A DNA stretch of 64,000 nt from positions 1 to 64,000 of the forward strand of contig NZ_BMQA01000034.1 in NCBI RefSeq assembly GCF_014647875.1. Reading direction: 5' to 3'. Within the stretch, counting starts at the first letter, position 1. Each line of letters opens with the position of its first letter. Both the position numbers and the translations under genes were made by a program. The notes under the pieces are model-generated. The model saw only the letters and a program-made list of their open reading frames with translations. It was not told the DNA's origin and ran no database searches. The DNA comes from Streptomyces brasiliensis (GTDB lineage: Bacteria; Actinomycetota; Actinomycetes; Streptomycetales; Streptomycetaceae). Below are positions 1-7,896 of the stretch, one piece after another.

Positions 1-1254
1 GAAGCCGGAGAACATCGCGAAGACGACGGTGCCGAAGACGACGTAGTGGAAGTGCGCCACCACGAAGTACGAGTCGGAGACGTGGAAGTCCATCGGCGGC
101 GAGGCCAGGATGACACCGGTCAGACCACCGAAGGTGAAGGTGATGAGGAAGCCGGTGGCCCAGAGCATCGGTGTCTCGAAGCTCAGTGAGCCCTTCCACA
201 TGGTGCCGATCCAGTTGAAGAACTTCACACCGGTCGGGACCGCGATCAGGAAGGTCATGAAGGAGAAGAACGGCAGCAGCACACCGCCGGTGACGTACAT
301 GTGGTGGGCCCACACGGTCACCGACAGACCGGCGATCGAGATGGTCGCCGCGATCAGGCCCATGTAGCCGAACATCGGCTTGCGCGAGAACACTGGGATG
401 ACTTCGGAAATGATGCCGAAGAACGGCAGCGCGATGATGTACACCTCTGGATGGCCGAAGAACCAGAAGAGGTGTTGCCATAGCAAGGCCCCGCCATTGG
501 CGGCGTCGAAGACATGGGCGCCGAACTTGCGGTCGGCCTCCAGCGCGAACAGGGCCGCGGCCAGGACCGGGAAGGCGAGCAGGACCAGGACACCGGTCAG
601 CAGCACGTTCCACACGAAGATCGGCATGCGGAACATGGTCATGCCCGGTGCGCGCATGCAGATGATCGTGGTGATGAAGTTGACCGAGCCGAGGATGGTG
701 CCGAAGCCGGACATGGCCAGACCCATGATCCACATATCGGCGCCGACGCCCGGCGAGCGGACCGCGTCCGACAGCGGGCTGTAGGCGAACCAGCCGAAGT
801 CGGCCGCGCCCTGCGGGGTGATGAAGCCGCCCACCGCGATGAGCGAGCCGAACAGGTAGAGCCAGTAGGCGAACATGTTCAGCCGCGGGAACGCGACGTC
901 GGGGGCGCCGATCTGCAGCGGCATGATCCAGTTCGCGAAGCCGGCGAACAGCGGCGTCGCGAACATCAGCAGCATGATCGTGCCGTGCATCGTGAACGCC
1001 TGGTTGAACTGCTCGTTCGACATGATCTGCAGGCCGGGGCGAGCGAGCTCGGCGCGCATGAGCAGCGCCATGACGCCGCCGATCAGGAAGAACGCGAACG
1101 ACGTGACCAGATACAGCGTTCCGATGGTCTTGTGGTCGGTGGTCGTCAGCCACTTCACCACGACGTTGCCGGGCTGCTTGCGCCTGACCGGCAGCTCGTT
1201 CTCGTACGAGTCTGCAGCTGCCGCGGCACCCTGGGGTTCGTTGAGGATGCTCAC
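1..1254 (-). CDS. ctaD: Cytochrome c oxidase subunit I (aa3 type), 3' end cut by the window
   Basis: This is the catalytic subunit of the aa3 terminal oxidase in the cell membrane. It reduces O2 to water using electrons from the bc complex and pumps protons. The frame stays open from a GTG at 1254 to base 1, giving 418 codons of a family that usually has about 570, so the C-terminus lies outside the window. Metal ligands are visible: His89 in MHG (low-spin heme), His268 in GHPEVYI and His317-His318 in the HHMYV segment (CuB site), and His401 and His403 in AHFHYV (hemes a3 and a). Many hydrophobic membrane helices are present. The GTG overlaps the stop codon of ctaC (GTGA), so the two genes form a translationally coupled operon. 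Confidence 0.97.
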   Translation of the reverse strand, partial: MSILNEPQGAAAAADSYENELPVRRKQPGNVVVKWLTTTDHKTIGTLYLVTSFAFFLIGGVMALLMRAELARPGLQIMSNEQFNQAFTMHGTIMLLMFATPLFAGFANWIMPLQIGAPDVAFPRLNMFAYWLYLFGSLIAVGGFITPQGAADFGWFAYSPLSDAVRSPGVGADMWIMGLAMSGFGTILGSVNFITTIICMRAPGMTMFRMPIFVWNVLLTGVLVLLAFPVLAAALFALEADRKFGAHVFDAANGGALLWQHLFWFFGHPEVYIIALPFFGIISEVIPVFSRKPMFGYMGLIAATISIAGLSVTVWAHHMYVTGGVLLPFFSFMTFLIAVPTGVKFFNWIGTMWKGSLSFETPMLWATGFLITFTFGGLTGVILASPPMDFHVSDSYFVVAHFHYVVFGTVVFAMFSGF

Positions 1255-2210
1255 AGGTTGTTCGTCTCCCGGTTCTTCTCGTGCGGCGTCTGCGCGATGC
1301 CGGCGGGGATGTAACCGGTCTGCCCCTTCTTGACGAGGTCCTTGAGGTGCTGCTCGTAACGATCCGGGGAGACGACCTTCACGTTGAACAGCATCCGAGA
1401 GTGGTCGACGCCGCAGAGCTCCGCGCACTTGCCCAGGAAGGTGCCCTGACGGTTCGGGGTCACCTGGAAGGCGTTGGTGTGGCCCGGGATGACGTCCTGC
1501 TTCATCAGGAACGGCACGACCCAGAAGGAGTGGATGACGTCACGCGAGGTCAGGACGAAGCGGACCGTCTTGCCCTCGGGGAGCCAGAGGGTCGGACCGG
1601 GGTTGCCGGTCTGCGGGTTCCGCGTGCCCGGCGTACCGACGTCGTAGACACCGCCGGCGTTCGCCGGGAAGTCCTTCTTGTACCGGTCCGGAATCGCGTT
1701 CAGTTCCGGAGAGGTCTTGGCGTCGCCGGTGGAACCGGGAACGTCCGTGACGTAGTTGAAGCCCCAGCTCCACTGGAAGCCGACCACGTTGACCGTGACG
1801 TCGGGCTTCTTGGAGAGGTCCAGGAGCTTCGTCTCGTCCCGGGCCGTGAAGTAGAACAGGACCGAGATGATGATGATCGGGACCACCGTGTACAGAGCCT
1901 CGATCGGCATGTTGTACCGGGTCTGCGGAGGAACCTCGATCTTGGTGCGGCTGCGCCGGTGGAACATGGCGCTCCACAGGATCAGGCCCCACACCAGCAC
2001 GCCGACGGCGAGCGCGGCAGCCCAGGAGCCCTGCCACAGGGAGAGGATCCGCGGAGCCTCTTCCGTGGTCGGGGTGGGCATGCCAAGGCGGGGGAAGTCC
2101 TTGTATGTGCAACCGGTTGCGGTCGCCAGGACCAGGCCCGCGGTCATTGCCATCAGCAGCTTCCGCCGCATCGGGCGCCGCGGCGAGCGGTCGGAGCCGT
2201 TGGGACTCAC
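1251..2210 (-). CDS. ctaC: Cytochrome c oxidase subunit II, lipoprotein with CuA site
   Basis: This subunit takes electrons from cytochrome c through its CuA centre and passes them to subunit I. The 319-residue protein starts at a GTG at 2210, six bases after a GGAAGG ribosome site. An upstream in-frame start exists but would add about 49 residues of low-complexity sequence. The N-terminus is basic and hydrophobic and ends in the lipobox-like ATGC, with YKDFP following. Two membrane helices come next, then a cupredoxin domain with VIHSFWV and the CuA motif GKCAELCGVDHSRM (two Cys, His and Met ligands). The gene ends inside the start of ctaD. An inverted repeat 80-108 bases upstream may be its operator. 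Confidence 0.96.
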   Translation of the reverse strand: MSPNGSDRSPRRPMRRKLLMAMTAGLVLATATGCTYKDFPRLGMPTPTTEEAPRILSLWQGSWAAALAVGVLVWGLILWSAMFHRRSRTKIEVPPQTRYNMPIEALYTVVPIIIISVLFYFTARDETKLLDLSKKPDVTVNVVGFQWSWGFNYVTDVPGSTGDAKTSPELNAIPDRYKKDFPANAGGVYDVGTPGTRNPQTGNPGPTLWLPEGKTVRFVLTSRDVIHSFWVVPFLMKQDVIPGHTNAFQVTPNRQGTFLGKCAELCGVDHSRMLFNVKVVSPDRYEQHLKDLVKKGQTGYIPAGIAQTPHEKNRETNNL

Positions 2211-2289
2211 GTAGCGCCTTCCCGAGAGTCTCGCCCGCGCGGTCGGCTGCGGCCTTCTCGCTGGTCGGTCGCCGCCCTGCGTCGGGCAG

Positions 2290-2318
2290 GGGTTTGGATG
2301 TTTATGCGGACCAAACCC
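2290..2318. promoter_or_regulatory. Inverted repeat upstream of ctaC
   Basis: GGGTTTGG (2290-2297) and CCAAACCC (2311-2318) form a perfect 8-bp inverted repeat around a 13-base, AT-richer centre, about 80 bases before the ctaC start. It could be a binding site for a dimeric regulator of the oxidase genes. The rest of the 316-base gap (2211-2526) holds no gene that I can support, but includes one copy of a dispersed repeat. Confidence 0.4.
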
Positions 2319-2440
2319 TAGCCGACGCCCTCCGGGGGTTCGCGGGGAGGGGGGCATACGCGTCGCCGGGTCACTCTGGAGAGGGTCGAGGGTGCCTAAT
2401 AGCTCGGCGGTTCCTGTGGTTTGGCGGCTGCGGCTCCATC

Positions 2441-2495
2441 GTGGCTCGTCGCGCCCAGGGGGCGGAGCCGCAGATGGACACGGTCCCGCGCCCCT
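2441..2495 (+). repeat. Dispersed intergenic repeat, copy A
   Basis: The segment carries the core TCGCGCCC..GGCGGAGCCGCA.AT.GACACGG....CGCGCCCCT, shared with 30641-30719 (same strand) and with 3944-3990 and 34261-34309 (opposite strand). It includes the short palindrome GGCGGAGCCG. It lies in the divergent gap before the cysteine desulfurase gene and is the most diverged of the four copies. Confidence 0.6.
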
Positions 2496-2526
2496 TTGAC
2501 ACCCGCGGGCGTTCTAACGTTGGTCT

Positions 2527-3903
2527 ATGGCCTACTTCGACGCCGCATCCACCGCTCCTCTTCACCCCGTTGCCCGTCAGGCGTTGTCGGCCTCCCTCGA
2601 TGAGGGGTGGGCCGATCCCTCACGGCTGTATCGGGAAGGGCGGCGGGCGCGGCTGCTGCTCGACGCCGCTCGGGAGGCTGCCGCGGAGGCCGTCGGGTGC
2701 AGGCCCGACGAGTTGGTGTTCACGCCCTCCGGGACGCGTGCCGTGCACAGCGGCATCGCCGGGGCGTTGGCCGGGCGTCGTCGGAGTGGACGTCACCTGA
2801 TCGTGTCGGCCGTCGAGCACTCCTCCGTACTCCATTCGGCGGAGGCGTTCGAGACGGACGGGGGATCGGTGACGCGGGTGCCGGTGTCGCGGGCGGGGGC
2901 GGTGAGCGTCGAGTCGTACGAGAGCGCGTTGCGGGCCGATACCGCGCTGGCCTGTCTGCAGTCGGCCAATCACGAGGTGGGGACCGAACAGCCGGTGGCC
3001 GCGGTGGCCGAGGTGTGCCGGGCGGCCGGGGTGCCCCTGCTGGTGGATGCGGCGCAGTCGCTGGGGTGGGGGCCGGTCGAGGGTGACTGGTCGCTGCTCG
3101 CGGCCAGTGCACACAAATGGGGCGGGCCGTCCGGGGTCGGGCTGCTGGTCGTACGGAAGGGGGTGCGGTTCGCGGTCCAAGGGCCCGCGGACGAGCGGGA
3201 GTCGGGGCGGGCGGCCGGGTTCGAGAACCTGCCGGCGATCGTGGCGGCGGCGGCCTCGCTGCGGGCGGTGCGGGCCGAGGCGGACCGGGAGGCGGTACGG
3301 CTGCGACAGCTGACGGAGCGGATCCGCGCGCGGGTACCGGAGTTGGTGCCGGACGTGGAGGTCGTGGGCGATCCGGAGCGGCGGCTCCCGGGGATCGTCA
3401 CCTTCTCCTGTCTCTATGTCGACGGGGAGACATTGCTCCACGAGCTGGACCGGGAGGGTTTCTCCGTATCGTCCGGATCGTCCTGTACGAGCAGCACGCT
3501 GACGCCGAGCCATGTCCTGAAGGCGATGGGCGTGCTGAGCGAGGGAAACGTACGGGTGTCGTTGCCGCTGGGGACGTCCGCCGAGGACGTCGAACGGTTC
3601 CTGGACGTGCTGCCGGGCGCGGTGGCCGGCGTACGGGAGAAGCTGGGGGCGCCCACGCCCGAGACGGCCGTACGGAACGACGTCCTGGTCGTGAACGCCC
3701 TCGGCAAGCTCTGCCCGATCCCCGTCATCGAGCTGGCCAAGGTCATCGGCGACGTACCGGTGGGCGGCGCGGTGCGAGTCCTGTCGGACGACGAGGCGGC
3801 GCGGCTGGACATTCCGGCGTGGTGCGAGATGCGGGGGCAGGAGTACGTGGGGGAGGAGCCGGCGGAACGGGGGGCGGCGTACGTGGTACGCCGGGCGAGC
3901 TGA
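2527..3903 (+). CDS. Cysteine desulfurase fused to a C-terminal TusA-type sulfur carrier domain
   Basis: The N-terminal part (about residues 1-370) is a class V aminotransferase fold of the NifS/IscS type. It takes sulfur from cysteine as an enzyme persulfide, using PLP. The PLP lysine is Lys197 in SAHKWGGP, and the persulfide cysteine is Cys320 in SSGSSCTS. The last 75 residues form a TusA/SirA domain with the CPxP motif (LGKLCPIPVIEL, Cys396), which in separate TusA proteins accepts sulfur from the desulfurase. The joined domains suggest direct sulfur relay inside one chain, for thiolation of tRNA or a cofactor; the target cannot be read from sequence. The ATG at 2527 has no strong ribosome site. 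A Fe-S carrier gene lies 3.3 kb downstream. Confidence 0.88.
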   Translation: MAYFDAASTAPLHPVARQALSASLDEGWADPSRLYREGRRARLLLDAAREAAAEAVGCRPDELVFTPSGTRAVHSGIAGALAGRRRSGRHLIVSAVEHSSVLHSAEAFETDGGSVTRVPVSRAGAVSVESYESALRADTALACLQSANHEVGTEQPVAAVAEVCRAAGVPLLVDAAQSLGWGPVEGDWSLLAASAHKWGGPSGVGLLVVRKGVRFAVQGPADERESGRAAGFENLPAIVAAAASLRAVRAEADREAVRLRQLTERIRARVPELVPDVEVVGDPERRLPGIVTFSCLYVDGETLLHELDREGFSVSSGSSCTSSTLTPSHVLKAMGVLSEGNVRVSLPLGTSAEDVERFLDVLPGAVAGVREKLGAPTPETAVRNDVLVVNALGKLCPIPVIELAKVIGDVPVGGAVRVLSDDEAARLDIPAWCEMRGQEYVGEEPAERGAAYVVRRAS

Positions 3904-3917
3904 GAATTGCCGTCGGG

Positions 3918-3943
3918 GGCAGCGCCCCTTCGGGGGCGCTGCC
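3918..3943. terminator. Hairpin terminator between convergent genes
   Basis: GGCAGCGCCCC and GGGGCGCTGCC form a perfect 11-bp stem closed by a TTCG tetraloop, 15 bases after the desulfurase stop. No T-run follows, which is usual in Streptomyces. It can serve both the desulfurase gene and the convergent kinase gene. Confidence 0.75.
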
Positions 3944-3990
3944 GCCCGGCATGCGGCTCCGCCGCGCGGGCGCGACCAGCCCCCACGCAC
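3944..3990 (-). repeat. Dispersed intergenic repeat, copy B
   Basis: Read on the minus strand, this contains GGGGGCTGGTCGCGCCC, then GCGCGGCGGAGCCGCATG, matching copy C at 30641-30719. It sits directly against the hairpin at 3918-3943, as copy C sits next to its own hairpin, so repeat and hairpin appear to travel together. Confidence 0.6.
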
Positions 3991-4002
3991 CCGCAGCCGA
4001 AA

Positions 4003-4977
4003 TCAGGCCAGATGCTCCTGAACCTCGGCCGCCGCGTCATGCCCGTACGCCTTCGTGAACCGGTCCATGAAGTGCGCCCGCCGAAGCTGGTACTCCTGGG
4101 TGCCGACCGTCTCGATGACGAGCGTCGCGAGCATGCATCCCACCTGCGCCGCCCGCTCGTGGGACACCCCCCACGCAAGTCCCGACAGGAATCCGGCGCG
4201 GAATGCGTCACCGACACCCGTGGGGTCGGCCTTGCGCTCCTCCTCCGGGCAGCCGACCTCGATCGGGTCCTCGCCCGCCCGCTCGACGCGGACGCCGCGC
4301 GAGCCGAGCGTGGTGACGCGATGGCCGACCTTGCCGAGGATCTCCTCGTCGCTCCAGCCGGTCTTGGACTCGATGAGGCCCTTCTCGTACTCGTTGGAGA
4401 AGAGGTACGTCGCCCCGTCCAGTAGTATGCGGATCTCCTCGCCGTTCATCCGGGCGATCTGCTGGGAGAAGTCGGCGGCGAACGGAATGCGGCGGGATCG
4501 GCACTCCTCCGTGTGGCGGAGCATCGCCTCCGGGTCGTCGGCGCCGATCAGGACCAGGTCGAGGCCGCCCACGCGGTCAGCGACGGTCTTCAGCTCGATG
4601 AGGCGGGCCTCGCTCATCGCGCCGGTGTAGAAGGAGCCGATCTGGTTGTGGTCGGCGTCGGTCGTGACCACGAAGCGGGCGGTGTGCAGCGTCTCGGAGA
4701 TACGGACGGACTTCGTGTCCACGCCGTGCCGGCCGAGCCACGACCGGTAGTCGTCGAAGTCGAAGCCGGCCGCGCCCACCAGGATGGGGCCGGTGCCGAG
4801 CTGGCCCATGCCGAAGGCGATGTTGGCGCCGACCCCTCCCCGGCGTACGTCGAGGTTGTCGACCAGGAACGACAGCGAGACCGTGTGCAGCTGGTCCGCG
4901 ACGAGCTGGTCGGCGAAGCGACCGGGGAAGGTCATGAGGTGGTCGGTGGCGATGGAGCCGGTGACTGCGATGCGCAC
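4003..4977 (-). CDS. adoK: PfkB-family carbohydrate kinase, probable adenosine kinase
   Basis: This 324-residue ribokinase-fold enzyme phosphorylates a sugar hydroxyl with ATP. The substrate-side N-terminal motif RRGGVGANIAFGMGQLG and the C-terminal PfkB signature DPTGVGDAFRAGF are present, with the catalytic base Asp257. The overall sequence resembles the mycobacterial adenosine kinase (AdoK/CbhK), which in mycobacteria also lies between ctaC and an A-type Fe-S carrier. That shared context is the reason for preferring adenosine over another sugar. The start is a GTG at 4977, with AGGAG about 11 bases upstream. The gene converges on the desulfurase gene and diverges from the small gene at 5129. 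Confidence 0.75.
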   Translation of the reverse strand: MRIAVTGSIATDHLMTFPGRFADQLVADQLHTVSLSFLVDNLDVRRGGVGANIAFGMGQLGTGPILVGAAGFDFDDYRSWLGRHGVDTKSVRISETLHTARFVVTTDADHNQIGSFYTGAMSEARLIELKTVADRVGGLDLVLIGADDPEAMLRHTEECRSRRIPFAADFSQQIARMNGEEIRILLDGATYLFSNEYEKGLIESKTGWSDEEILGKVGHRVTTLGSRGVRVERAGEDPIEVGCPEEERKADPTGVGDAFRAGFLSGLAWGVSHERAAQVGCMLATLVIETVGTQEYQLRRAHFMDRFTKAYGHDAAAEVQEHLA

Positions 4978-5128
4978 GGCGGGGACTCTCCTGGAGGGAG
5001 GGGGTTTGACAGTTCACGCTACCGGTTCCCGACGGGGCTCTGAAGGTTCCCGGCCTAGCTCCGAAGCCGACAAAACTACCCGATAGTAGATCTTTCGTCG
5101 CACGGCTCCCCGTGCTTACGGTTCCGGC

Positions 5129-5338
5129 ATGACGAACCTCAAGGTCCATGCTCCCGCCCCGGCCGACCTCGAAGGCGACCTGGCGTCGCTGCGCGGGGAC
5201 TGCGAGCAAATGGCTGCTCACTGGGCCGTTCCCGAGCATGTCGACGCCCGTCCCGTGCCCCCGTCACTCATCCACGGGGTGAGCGTCCCGGCGAAGTCGG
5301 CCCGGCTCCTGGACGCGATGTCGGACTACGGCGACTGA
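5129..5338 (+). CDS. Small conserved-type protein of unknown function (69 aa)
   Basis: I do not recognise a family. The 69-residue product is soluble and weakly acidic, with an N-terminal stretch MTNLKVHAP and a central QMAAHWAVPEHV segment, and no signal peptide or membrane helix. The ATG at 5129 is preceded by TACGGT (5117-5122), leaving six bases between box and start. That is the spacing of a leaderless Streptomyces transcript and supports the gene being real. It stands alone between the divergent kinase gene and the membrane-anchored protein gene that starts 92 bases later. Confidence 0.55.
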   Translation: MTNLKVHAPAPADLEGDLASLRGDCEQMAAHWAVPEHVDARPVPPSLIHGVSVPAKSARLLDAMSDYGD

Positions 5339-5430
5339 CACCCTCGCGGGAACCGCGCGCTCCCCCGCCGCGTCCCAAGGCTGTCCCCCGTGGCGGGGAG
5401 GCGGGATACGACCCAGCGAGGAGCGATGCG

Positions 5431-7104
5431 GTGAACACCCCCGAGCGACCCGATCACCCGGACCACGCCGACGACGCGGGCGCGGGCGCTGCCGGGACCT
5501 CGGAAGAGGTCGGTGCCGCGGAAGAGAAGGGGCTCTCGGAGCCGGGGGCGGCGGCCGGAGCGGCGGGTGGCGACGTCCCGGAGGCGGCGACCGGAGCGGC
5601 GGGTGGCGACGTCCCGAGGGGCGCGGCAAGAGCACCCGCCGACGACGTCCCCGAGGCCTCTGACGAGCGCCCCGCGCGCCGCCGCACCCCCGTGATCGTC
5701 GCCTCGGTGGCCGCCGCCGTGCTGCTGGCCGGTGGTGGCGGTGCCTACCTCGCGGCGACGGCGGGCGGTGGCTCGGGGGGGCGTACGGAGGCGTCGGCAG
5801 GCGGTGGTGGCACTCCCCCGCCGCTGTCCCTGGACGGCTACGCGGCGGGTGGTTCCACCGGTGGTACGAACAACGGCATCGCGCCTGGGGAGCCCGATCC
5901 GTACGGCGTGACCTATCGGGCGAGCGGACCGTTGCCCGGCGGTCCCGGCTCGGCGGCCGTGTACCGGCCCGCGGGCGAGGTCACCCGGGACGAGGTCACC
6001 CGATTGGCCGACGCGCTCGGGGTGAAGGGGACGCCGGTGGCCGAGGGGCAGACCTGGCGGGTCGGGGGCAAGGACGGATTCGGGCCGAGCCTGCGGGTGA
6101 ACCGGCAGGCACCGGGGAGCTGGACCTTCGAGCGGTACGCCCCCGGCACCGACAACTGCAAGAAGATCACCGTCTGCGCGCAGGACCCCGCCGACCCGGC
6201 CGCCGCCCCGGTGAGCGTGCCGGTCGCGAAGAAGGCGGCGGCGCCCGTGCTCAAGGCGCTGGGGCAGGACGACGCGAAGATCGACGCGAGCCAGGTCATG
6301 GGCGCCCGGCGGGTGGTCGACGCCGACCCGGTGGTGGGCGGGCTGCCGACGTACGGCTGGGCGACCGGTCTGACCGTGAGCCGACCGGGTGAAGTGGTCG
6401 GCGGCAGCGGGCTGTTGAAGGCACCGGTGAAGGGCGACACGTATCCCGTGCTGAGCGCGGAGAAGACGCTGGAGCTGATGAACGCGGCGCCGCGGACCGA
6501 CCATCGGATGGGCATCGGGGGCTGCGCAAGTCCCGTACCGCTGAAGGACCGGCTCGAGCAGCCCTGCGGATCGTCCGCACCCGCGGCCGGCCCGGTGACC
6601 GTCGAGAAGGCGGTCTTCGGGCTGGCCTCGCACTCCGTGGCCGGGCGGCAGACGCTGGTGCCGTCGTGGCTGTTCGCGGTGCGGGGGCCGGGCGCGCAGG
6701 GCGCGTTCACGGTGACGTATCCGGCTCTCGATCCCCAGTACCTGGCCCCGGCGGCGACGCCGTCCGCCACCCCGACTCCGGCCCCGACCTCGGCTCCCAC
6801 CACTCGGGACGTGCACGTCGACGGCTATACGGCCGAGGGCGACGAGCTGACCGTCAGCTTCATGGGCGGGGTGTGCGCCGACTACGGGGCATCGGCCCAG
6901 GAGGGCGCGGACCAGGTGAAGGTGACGGTGACCGAGACGCCCTGGCCGGACAAGGTGTGCATCCTCATCGCCAAGGAATACGTGCAGACCGTGCACCTGG
7001 ACGAGCCGCTGGGCGCCCGGAAGGTGGTCGGCTCGGACGGGAAGGCGGTCCCGCAGCTGAAGCCCGGGGCGCGGCTGCCCGCGCCGCCCTCGATGGCCCG
7101 GTAG
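5431..7104 (+). CDS. Membrane-anchored extracytoplasmic protein of unknown function
   Basis: The start is a GTG at 5431, with GAGGAG eight bases upstream. The product has 557 residues. Residues 1-85 are a cytoplasmic, acidic, Gly/Ala/Pro/Asp-rich tail with two copies of a 12-residue repeat beginning GAAGGDVP, encoded by a 24-base exact repeat at 5557 and 5593. A basic stop (RPARRR) precedes one transmembrane helix at about 89-112. The remainder lies outside the cell: a Gly/Ser linker, a globular region rich in Trp, Thr and paired cysteines (C..KKITVC, GIGGCASP, EQPCGSS), a Pro/Thr/Ala linker near 450 and a C-terminal module with two more cysteines. A sensory or wall-binding role is possible but not shown. 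Confidence 0.8.
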   Translation: MNTPERPDHPDHADDAGAGAAGTSEEVGAAEEKGLSEPGAAAGAAGGDVPEAATGAAGGDVPRGAARAPADDVPEASDERPARRRTPVIVASVAAAVLLAGGGGAYLAATAGGGSGGRTEASAGGGGTPPPLSLDGYAAGGSTGGTNNGIAPGEPDPYGVTYRASGPLPGGPGSAAVYRPAGEVTRDEVTRLADALGVKGTPVAEGQTWRVGGKDGFGPSLRVNRQAPGSWTFERYAPGTDNCKKITVCAQDPADPAAAPVSVPVAKKAAAPVLKALGQDDAKIDASQVMGARRVVDADPVVGGLPTYGWATGLTVSRPGEVVGGSGLLKAPVKGDTYPVLSAEKTLELMNAAPRTDHRMGIGGCASPVPLKDRLEQPCGSSAPAAGPVTVEKAVFGLASHSVAGRQTLVPSWLFAVRGPGAQGAFTVTYPALDPQYLAPAATPSATPTPAPTSAPTTRDVHVDGYTAEGDELTVSFMGGVCADYGASAQEGADQVKVTVTETPWPDKVCILIAKEYVQTVHLDEPLGARKVVGSDGKAVPQLKPGARLPAPPSMAR

Positions 7105-7116
7105 GTGCGCCGGACA

Positions 7117-7157
7117 CGCGAAAGCGGCGGACCCCCCGTGAGGCCGCCGCCTTCGCG
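7117..7157. terminator. Hairpin terminator between convergent genes
   Basis: CGCGAAAGCGGCGG (7117-7130) pairs with CCGCCGCCTTCGCG (7144-7157) with one mismatch around a 13-base loop. It lies between the membrane-anchored protein gene and erpA, which converge. Confidence 0.75.
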
Positions 7158-7186
7158 TTCAGTACCGTGCCGCTGGGCGGTCCGGC

Positions 7187-7543
7187 TCAGCTGAAGGAGT
7201 CACCGCAGGCGCAGGAGCCCGTCGCGTTCGGGTTGTCGATCGTGAAGCCCTGCTTCTCGATCGTGTCCACGAAGTCGATCGTGGCGCCGCCCAGGTACGG
7301 AGCGCTCATACGGTCGGTGACGACCTTGACCCCGCCGAAGTCCTTCTCCACGTCTCCGTCGAGGGCGCGCTCGTCGAAGAAGAGCTGGTAGCGCAGGCCG
7401 GAGCAGCCGCCGGGCTGGACGGCGACGCGAAGGGCGAGATCGTCGCGGCCTTCCTGGTCGAGCAGGGCCTTGACCTTGGACGCGGCGGCGTCGGTCAGGA
7501 TGATGCCGTCGGTGACGGTGGTGGTCTCGTCCGATACGGACAT
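7187..7543 (-). CDS. erpA: A-type iron-sulfur carrier protein (HesB/ErpA family)
   Basis: The 118-residue product receives Fe-S clusters from the assembly machinery and inserts them into apo-enzymes. The three conserved cysteines are all present: Cys47 in PGGCSG and Cys111 and Cys113 in the C-terminal SCACGDSFS. The N-terminus has about ten extra residues compared with the shortest family members. A GGGAGAG ribosome site lies a few bases before the ATG at 7543. The gene diverges from nadA, whose product needs a [4Fe-4S] cluster, which makes NadA a likely client. Confidence 0.93.
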   Translation of the reverse strand: MSVSDETTTVTDGIILTDAAASKVKALLDQEGRDDLALRVAVQPGGCSGLRYQLFFDERALDGDVEKDFGGVKVVTDRMSAPYLGGATIDFVDTIEKQGFTIDNPNATGSCACGDSFS

Positions 7544-7775
7544 CTACATCTCTCCCGGGTTGTACGGAGACTGCTTGCCGACGAGTGCAACCGGCGGATC
7601 CGCGGATTCATTCCGGGCCGGGCCGTCGCGTTGTGGCTTTTTGCTTCCGCCTTCATGCTCGCACATGGCCCCGGAGGGGGACAGCGCCCTGTGGACGAGC
7701 GCGTGGGCGCCCTCAGTCGCCGTTTCCGACCGGCCGGGACCCTCCTCCGGCCCGCTTCGGGATTCACGTCACATC

Positions 7776-7827
7776 GACGCTATCGGCATCGTCAATATGA
7801 CGTGAAGCGGTTATCATAGATAGCGTC
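7776..7827. promoter_or_regulatory. Palindromic, AT-rich control region upstream of nadA
   Basis: GACGCTATC (7776-7784) is repeated inverted as GATAGCGTC (7819-7827), a perfect 9-bp arm pair 34 bases apart. Between them is CGTCAATATGACG (7790-7802), itself a 5-bp inverted repeat. The stretch is clearly richer in A and T than its surroundings and lies 70-120 bases before the nadA start, so it probably holds the promoter and a repressor site for NAD synthesis. The rest of the 353-base gap 7544-7896 shows no gene. Confidence 0.45.
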
Positions 7828-7896
7828 ATTTCGACGAAAAGTAGCGCCGGTCCGAAGCTCGGGCCGGCGAGCCGCAGAACAGAAAGGGTGCGTGTC

